Origin: Pantoea sp. 1.19
Lineage (GTDB): Bacteria; Pseudomonadota; Gammaproteobacteria; Enterobacterales; Enterobacteriaceae
Direction: 5' to 3'
NCBI RefSeq assembly: GCF_001922585.1
Contig: NZ_MRBS01000004.1
Span: 186,001-250,000 of the forward strand
Length of the DNA: 64,000 nt
Shown here: positions 58,997 through 64,000 of the stretch, piece by piece
Position numbering within the stretch: the first letter of the stretch is position 1
Layout of the letters: each line of letters starts with the position of its first letter
Translations under genes and position numbers: made by a program
The notes under the pieces: generated by a model
What the model saw: the letters and a program-made list of their open reading frames with translations, nothing else
Database searches by the model: none
Told to the model about the DNA's origin: nothing

Positions 58997-59827
58997 ATGA
59001 GTACATATCTGATTGGCGACGTTCACGGTTGCTACGATGAACTGATTGCCCTGCTGGCGCAGGTGGCGTTTGATCCCCAACGTGACCAGCTGTGGCTGAC
59101 CGGTGACCTGGTTGCCCGCGGCCCCGACTCGCTGGCGGTGCTGCGTTACGTACGCGAACTGGGCGACAGCGTGCGCCTGGTGCTGGGCAATCACGATCTG
59201 CATCTGCTGGCGGTCTACGCCGGGATCAGTCGCAATAAGCCGAAAGATCGCCTCACCCCCCTGCTGGAAGCTGATGATGCCGATGCGCTGATCAACTGGC
59301 TGCGGCGCCAGCCGCTGTTACAGGTGGATGAGGAGAAAAAGCTGGTGATGGCGCACGCCGGCATCACGCCGCAGTGGGACATGGCTACCGCCATGGCCTG
59401 CGCCCGCGAGGTGGAATCGGTGCTGGCCAGCGACAGCTACCCGCTGTTTCTCGATGCCATGTATGGCGATATGCCCAACAACTGGACTCCGGCGCTCAGC
59501 GGGCTGGCCCGACTGCGTTTCAGCACCAATGCGCTGACCCGGATGCGCTACTGTTTTCCTAACGGCCAGTTGGACATGATTGCCAAAGAGTCGCCGGAAA
59601 ACGCGCCGCCGCCGCTGAAACCCTGGTTTGCCCTGCCGGGGCCGGTTGCCGCGGATTACAGCATTGCGTTTGGTCACTGGGCCTCGCTGGAAGGAAAAGG
59701 CACGCCGGAGGGCATTATTGCCCTCGATACCGGCTGCTGCTGGGGCGGGACGCTCAGCCTGCTACGCTGGGAAGATCGACGCTGGTTTACCCAACCCGGA
59801 CGTCGCGAGCCGGCGCTCAGCGCCTGA
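58997..59827 (+). CDS. apaH: Diadenosine tetraphosphatase ApaH
   Basis: A 276-aa symmetrical Ap4A hydrolase that also decaps Np4-capped RNA. Phosphoesterase motifs are [10 protein letters not shown] (7-16), [10 protein letters not shown] (about 36) and [10 protein letters not shown] (about 64-73). Last gene of the surA-pdxA-rsmA-apaG-apaH run. Confidence 0.96.
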   Translation: MSTYLIGDVHGCYDELIALLAQVAFDPQRDQLWLTGDLVARGPDSLAVLRYVRELGDSVRLVLGNHDLHLLAVYAGISRNKPKDRLTPLLEADDADALINWLRRQPLLQVDEEKKLVMAHAGITPQWDMATAMACAREVESVLASDSYPLFLDAMYGDMPNNWTPALSGLARLRFSTNALTRMRYCFPNGQLDMIAKESPENAPPPLKPWFALPGPVAADYSIAFGHWASLEGKGTPEGIIALDTGCCWGGTLSLLRWEDRRWFTQPGRREPALSA

Positions 59828-59863
59828 TTGTGCGGGCAGTCAGCGCTACCCGCACGCGCCCGC

Positions 59864-61750
59864 TTACGCCCCAATCACTCCGCCATCCTCGCGGGTGATC
59901 ATCATCACCGAGGAGCGCGGGCGGCGGCTGTTATTCGGGAAGTGCGAGTCGCCCTCCTCGCCCGGATGCTGGACGTTGATAAACAGCGTCTTATAATCCG
60001 GCGTAAAGGCAATGCCGGTCAGTTCGCACGACTTCGGCCCGACCATAAACCGGCGAATTTCGCCGCTCACCGGATCGCCGACCAGGCACTGGTTATTTCC
60101 CTGCCCCTGATACTCCCCGGTGTTGCTGTACTTGCCATCGGTCAGGATCCACAGCCGGCCATCGCGATCGAACCCCAGGCCATCGGGGCTGTTAAAGGTG
60201 TTGTCCGCGGTCACGTTCGGCGTGCCGCGATAGATCCCTGCCGGATGCGCAATCGGATTACCGCACAGCACAAAAATGTCCCAGCTGAACTGGCGCGCGG
60301 TGGCGTCCCCCTGCTCATCCCAGCGGATAATCTGTCCGTAGATGTTCTTTGGCCGCGGGTTGGCAGCATTCAGCGGCATGCCCTCGTCGCCGCGCTTGCT
60401 GTTATTGGTTAGCGTGCAGTAAGCGCGTCCGTCGTGCGGATTGACCGCGATCCACTCCGGCCGATCCATGCGCGTTGCCTTGACCACGTCGGCGGCGGCG
60501 CGGGCGTTAATCAGCACATCGGCCTGACTGTGAAAGCCGTTTTCCGCCGTCAGACCATGCTGGCCAAACTGCAGCGCCAGCCAGCGCCCCGTGCCCTTCA
60601 GCGGCGTGCCGCCGGCATCGCCGGTGAATTCGGCGACGTAGAGCGTACCGTTATCGAGCAGCGTCTGATTCGCCGACGGGCGGGCGGGATCAACCTTGCC
60701 GTGCGAAACGTATTTATAGATATATTCGCCGCGTTCGTCGTCGCCCATATAGACCACCAGCTCGCCGCTTTTCGCCACCGTGACCGCCGCATTCTCATGC
60801 TTAAAGCGCCCCAGTGCGGTGCGCTTCACCGGCACAGAATCCGGATTCAGCGGATCGATCTCAACGATCCAGCCGTGGCGGTTAAATTCATTCGGATGCA
60901 TCGCCACGTCGAAGCGCGGATCAAAATCGGACCAGTTGCGCTCCGGTTCAGCGGGATGCAGCGTATAGCGCTGCTGCGCCGGCGTCACCGCATAGTCGGC
61001 CTGGCGGGTACCAAAATAGGTATCAAAATTCTCTTCACAAGTCAGGTAGGTGCCCCACGGCGTTTTACCGTTCGCGCAGTTACCAAAAGTGCCCAGGACC
61101 TGTAAGCCGTCGGGATCCGCCGCGGTTTGCAGGGCGCTATTTCCGGCCGCCGGGCCGCTAAAACGCATCGGCGTTTGCGCGGTGATGCGTCGGTTATAGC
61201 GTGACGGGCGCACCACCCGCCAGCGCTGCTCGCCGTCGCGCTGCACTTCGACGATCGATACCCCATGCGCCGCCTGCGATTTCCGCACATCCTCCAGGCT
61301 GATCGCTTTTTTTCCGCCGTGGGCAAACAGCGTGGGCTCATTGACGTATTCGTTGTTAATCGCCAGCACGCCGCGCTGCTCATCCAGCGGGAAAAAGCTC
61401 ATCCCGTCATTGTTATCGCCAAACTGCTTCTCCTGATCGGCCGCGCTGTTGTTGCCGTCCGGATCGAAAGCCGGCGCGCCGTTTACCAGCGGATCGCCCC
61501 AGGAGATTAGCACCTCCGCGCGATAGCCCGGCGCGATGGCAATGGCGTCGGCGGTTGACGCCGGAATGCCCTGAAAGCCAAGCAGCGCGCGGGTAGCCGG
61601 GGGTTCAGCCGCCAGCGCATTCAGCGGCACGCTCAGTACACCGCCGCTGAGAAAACCAGTCAGTCCCAGGGCGCCGCTGCCGGCGATCAGTTTACGTCGG
61701 GCCGGATCGCGCAGGCGGTCGGCATTCAATTCAGTGAGGGTATCTTTCAT
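59864..61750 (-). CDS. PhoX-family alkaline phosphatase (DUF839), likely Tat-exported
   Basis: A 628-aa PhoX-like protein. The N-terminus has a twin-arginine sequence, DPARRKLIAGSGALGL (about 16-31), followed by a hydrophobic stretch and an ALA-AE cleavage site, so export by Tat is likely. Family motifs include ININEYVNEP-like AINNEYVNEPT (about 131), YLTCEENFDTYFG (about 236), RHGWIVEIDP (about 290) and VVYMGDDERGEYIYKYVS (about 325), which carry the Glu/Asp metal ligands of the Ca/Fe site. PhoX enzymes release phosphate from many monoesters. A Pho-box-like site lies 47 bases upstream. It is inserted between apaH and folA relative to E. coli. Confidence 0.85.
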   Translation of the reverse strand: MKDTLTELNADRLRDPARRKLIAGSGALGLTGFLSGGVLSVPLNALAAEPPATRALLGFQGIPASTADAIAIAPGYRAEVLISWGDPLVNGAPAFDPDGNNSAADQEKQFGDNNDGMSFFPLDEQRGVLAINNEYVNEPTLFAHGGKKAISLEDVRKSQAAHGVSIVEVQRDGEQRWRVVRPSRYNRRITAQTPMRFSGPAAGNSALQTAADPDGLQVLGTFGNCANGKTPWGTYLTCEENFDTYFGTRQADYAVTPAQQRYTLHPAEPERNWSDFDPRFDVAMHPNEFNRHGWIVEIDPLNPDSVPVKRTALGRFKHENAAVTVAKSGELVVYMGDDERGEYIYKYVSHGKVDPARPSANQTLLDNGTLYVAEFTGDAGGTPLKGTGRWLALQFGQHGLTAENGFHSQADVLINARAAADVVKATRMDRPEWIAVNPHDGRAYCTLTNNSKRGDEGMPLNAANPRPKNIYGQIIRWDEQGDATARQFSWDIFVLCGNPIAHPAGIYRGTPNVTADNTFNSPDGLGFDRDGRLWILTDGKYSNTGEYQGQGNNQCLVGDPVSGEIRRFMVGPKSCELTGIAFTPDYKTLFINVQHPGEEGDSHFPNNSRRPRSSVMMITREDGGVIGA

Positions 61751-61796
61751 CGCATCGCTTCCTGTTCCAGAGTCGGAGCCATGCTAAGGGGGGAAT

Positions 61797-61814
61797 GTTA
61801 CCGGAGTGTTACAG
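61797..61814 (-). promoter_or_regulatory. Pho-box-like site upstream of the phoX-type gene
   Basis: On the minus strand CTGTAACACTCCGGTAAC contains two seven-base half sites, CTGTAAC and CGGTAAC, 11 bases apart, the spacing of the PhoB box (CTGTCAT-N4-CTGTCAT type). Position and the phosphatase function support PhoB control. Confidence 0.5.
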
Positions 61815-61840
61815 GGCCGGTAACCCGGCCCGAAAAACGA

Positions 61841-62323
61841 TCAGCGACGTTCGAGGATTTCGAAGCAGTAGCTGTGAGAGTTGGCGTCGTCAGCATCGTG
61901 AAATTCGCTAAAGACCGATTGCCACTGATCCGGCTCATACTCCGGAAAATGGGTATCGCCTTCCACTTCAGCATCAATATGGGTCAGATAGAGGCCGTCC
62001 GCTTGCGGAAGCAACTGCGCATAGACGCGGCCGCCGCCGATCACCATCACCTCTTCGGCATCCGCCGCCGCGTCCAGTGCGGCCTGCACCGAGGTGACCC
62101 AGGTGACGTCCGGATGCTGGCCCGGCTGCCGGCTGATTACAATATTCATCCTTCCCGGCAGCGGCCGGCCGATAGACTCAAAAGTCAGCCGCCCCATAAT
62201 CACTGGCTTATTCAGCGTATGACGCTTAAACCAGGCTAAATCCGCGGGCAAATGCCACGGCATCGCATTCTCCATACCGATCACGCGATCGGCGGCCAGT
62301 GCCGCAATCAGGCTTATTTTCAT
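61841..62323 (-). CDS. folA: Dihydrofolate reductase
   Basis: A 160-aa NADPH-dependent enzyme, target of trimethoprim. [21 protein letters not shown] and [12 protein letters not shown] (with the active-site Asp at about 27) open it; [16 protein letters not shown] (about 42) and [13 protein letters not shown] (about 93) are conserved. A hairpin of GGGCCGG and CCGGCCC follows between it and the phosphatase gene but lacks a U-tract after the stem. Confidence 0.97.
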   Translation of the reverse strand: MKISLIAALAADRVIGMENAMPWHLPADLAWFKRHTLNKPVIMGRLTFESIGRPLPGRMNIVISRQPGQHPDVTWVTSVQAALDAAADAEEVMVIGGGRVYAQLLPQADGLYLTHIDAEVEGDTHFPEYEPDQWQSVFSEFHDADDANSHSYCFEILERR

Positions 62324-62514
62324 AACAGGCTCAACCCAGGGGAAAAATTGGCGCCATCATACGTAAAGGTGAAACTTTCGTCGATAGGCGCAGCGGCCCT
62401 TTTGCGTAAAGACTTTTCATTTTCTGTTTACAGATTATTTCACACGATAAGCCCCGTCGTTTCTCGCGTCTTTCATGGTAAAATGCTGACTTTCGTGTAA
62501 TTCAGAGCGCGGCC

Positions 62515-63129
62515 ATGCTTGAAACAACCCTTTTTGTTGCCACTATCGTCACTCTGGGGATGATCTCCCCCGGGCCGGATTTCTTTTTGATCATTAAAAA
62601 TGCGGCGCGCTACAGCCGCGGCACCGCGCTGATCAGCGCCTTCGGGGTGATTTGCGGCGTGGCCACCCACATGACCTACTGCGTCGCCGGGCTGGCGGTG
62701 GTGATCACCACCACCCCGTGGCTGTTTACCCTGCTGAAGTACGCCGGGGCCGCCTATCTGATTTACGTCGGCGTTCAGGCGCTGCTGGCGCGCGGCGGCG
62801 GCAAAATGGACCTGAACAGCATTGAAAAAAGTCAGACCAGCCGGCGCCGGGCATTTATGCAGGGCTATCTTTGCAACCTGCTGAATCCCAAAGCGACGCT
62901 GTTTTTCCTGTCGGTGTTTACCCAGGTGCTCAGCATGCACTCCGGGTTCGGTGAAAAGCTGTGGTACGCCGGCATCATTCTCGGTCTGTCACTGATCTGG
63001 TGGCCTCTGCTGGTTTTTCTGATCCAGAGCGCCCCGGTGCGTCGCGGGCTGAATAAAGCGCAGAAGGTGATCGACAAGCTGCTCGGCGGCGTACTGGTCA
63101 CCCTCGGCGTGAAGGTGGCCCTCTCCTGA
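62515..63129 (+). CDS. LysE/RhtB-family amino-acid exporter
   Basis: A 204-aa inner-membrane exporter with about six helices. The family signature ISPGPDFFLIIKNA (about 17-30) and GYLCNLLNPKATLFFLSVF (about 118-136) are clear. Members export homoserine, threonine, leucine or lysine; the substrate here is unknown. It lies where kefC follows folA in E. coli. Confidence 0.88.
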   Translation: MLETTLFVATIVTLGMISPGPDFFLIIKNAARYSRGTALISAFGVICGVATHMTYCVAGLAVVITTTPWLFTLLKYAGAAYLIYVGVQALLARGGGKMDLNSIEKSQTSRRRAFMQGYLCNLLNPKATLFFLSVFTQVLSMHSGFGEKLWYAGIILGLSLIWWPLLVFLIQSAPVRRGLNKAQKVIDKLLGGVLVTLGVKVALS

Positions 63130-63189
63130 GCGCCACCCGGCCGCACGCGACAGGCCCCGCGGCTGATTCAGGCCCGCACCTCGCAGCGC

Positions 63190-64000
63190 TCAGGTGCCAC
63201 CCAGGGCGTCAGCCCGGCGGCAGAGCTGATAGTATTGGGCCTGCAGGGCGTGCCAGCGCGCGTCAATTTGGTGCCGCAGCTGCGGCGACGGTGCCTGATG
63301 CTTATCTACCGCCGCCGCCAGCTGCCCCAGCAGCGCCTCCAGCGGCGGGTCGCCGGCCAGGTCACGCTGCACCTGCCAGACGGTGTTTTTCAGCCAGATA
63401 AACGCCACGTCCCGCGGCTGTCTCTCCTGCGCCGCCAGCGCATCTGCCAGCGTCCGCAAATGCATCTTTAACGTCACATACCGCTGCAGATCCCCGGCCG
63501 CAGCGCGTCGCGCCTGCTGTAGCCGCTGCCAGCGCGCGGTGATGGCGAGCTGCAGCGGATTATCCGGCCAGCGCTGGCGCGCTATGCGGACGGTTTGCTC
63601 CGCCGCCGCCAGCGGCGATAAGGGCGAGGCGCGGGTGTAGAAGGCCATTTGGTGGCCATAGCCAGTCAGCTGCGGGGTCAGCAGCCACTGCTGGGCCGCG
63701 GCGGCCGGTCGCGCCGCCAGTGCGCTCCAGCGCTGCTGCAGCGGCAGTACCTGCCACAGCCAGACGCTCAGCGTCACCACCAGCCCGCAGGCCAGCCCGG
63801 CCAAAAAACTCCACAGCCCGCTGCGCCATCGTGCGGGCGGCCCTGCAGTGGCTCCGTCGCCCGATACCGACGCGGGATGCTGTGCGAAGCGCCCGGCCAG
63901 CCGCAGCGCCGGCGGCGGGATCGTCAGCAACGAGGCGCTGCCGTGAGCGCTGTCATCGGGCGAGCCATCAAGCCAGGCGGCACAGTGCTGCACCTGTAAT
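63190..64000 (-). CDS. VasL-like type VI secretion component, truncated at window edge
   Basis: The frame is open to the last base; at least 267 codons are seen. It carries LLTIPPPALRLAGRFAQ, a linker, one transmembrane helix (about residues 57-80, LWSFLAGLACGLVVTLSVWLW) and a helical C-terminal domain with WLKNTVWQVQRDLAGDPPLEALL and LRHQIDARWHALQAQYYQL. This arrangement resembles the ImpA_N/VasL (TssA-like) proteins of type VI secretion clusters. I infer a T6SS locus continuing to the right; identification is by pattern memory. Confidence 0.6.
   Translation of the reverse strand, partial: LQVQHCAAWLDGSPDDSAHGSASLLTIPPPALRLAGRFAQHPASVSGDGATAGPPARWRSGLWSFLAGLACGLVVTLSVWLWQVLPLQQRWSALAARPAAAAQQWLLTPQLTGYGHQMAFYTRASPLSPLAAAEQTVRIARQRWPDNPLQLAITARWQRLQQARRAAAGDLQRYVTLKMHLRTLADALAAQERQPRDVAFIWLKNTVWQVQRDLAGDPPLEALLGQLAAAVDKHQAPSPQLRHQIDARWHALQAQYYQLCRRADALGGT

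Noticed and set aside
61813-61832. GGGCCGG/CCGGCCC hairpin as a folA terminator
   Set aside because: The T-run lies before the stem on the folA strand, so it is not a standard intrinsic terminator.

Overview
The window is about 64 kb of chromosome from an Enterobacterales bacterium. Product sequences and gene order most resemble the Erwiniaceae (Erwinia, Pantoea, Mixta) or a near relative; this is inferred from memory of E. coli proteins and their order, with no database search. Coding density is high, the DNA is GC-rich, and no tRNA, rRNA, insertion sequence or CRISPR array is visible.

Backbone 1 (about 1-19.8 kb and 33.2-38.2 kb) follows the E. coli order ubiI-ubiH-pepP-ygfB / zapA-6S RNA-fau / serA / rpiA / argP / yggE / argO / mscS / fbaA-pgk-epd / tktA / loiP, then speB / speA / metK. 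It covers ubiquinone hydroxylation, cell-division control, serine synthesis, the pentose-phosphate pathway, lower glycolysis, arginine export, mechanosensing, putrescine synthesis and SAM synthesis. At the left end the glycine-cleavage genes expected after ubiI are replaced by unrecognised, probably degraded DNA and a truncated MFS exporter gene.

The accessory region (20.0-32.7 kb) is a 14-gene, one-strand catabolic cluster inserted between loiP and speB. In transcription order it reads: Rieske ferredoxin, a 102-aa small protein, Rieske oxygenase alpha, SDR, IclR regulator, BphC-like extradiol dioxygenase, ferredoxin reductase, ACS-type MFS permease, cupin, alpha/beta hydrolase, a second SDR with an altered catalytic motif, aspartate-dehydrogenase-like protein, aldehyde dehydrogenase, and a TPP-dependent decarboxylase/synthase-like enzyme. 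It looks like a complete uptake, ring-hydroxylation, ring-cleavage and 2-oxo-acid-processing route for an aromatic acid of unknown identity. An AT-rich stretch lies upstream of its first gene.

Backbone 2 (38.2-63.1 kb) matches the 1.0-1.7 min region of E. coli: setA / sgrS / sgrR / thiBPQ / yabI / polB / rapA / rluA / djlA / lptD-surA-pdxA-rsmA-apaG-apaH / folA. The araBADC genes usually found between yabI and polB are absent. A PhoX-type phosphatase gene with a Pho-box-like site sits between apaH and folA. A LysE exporter and a truncated VasL-like type VI secretion gene close the window.

The most interesting non-coding or small-gene features are a compact SgrS sRNA with no room for SgrT and with a palindrome in its promoter region; a long speA leader with a promoter, a 38-aa ORF behind a perfect Shine-Dalgarno and a YqgB-like ORF overlapping the speA start; a TPP riboswitch before thiB; 6S RNA; and candidate Cra, CRP, MetJ, LexA and PhoB sites.
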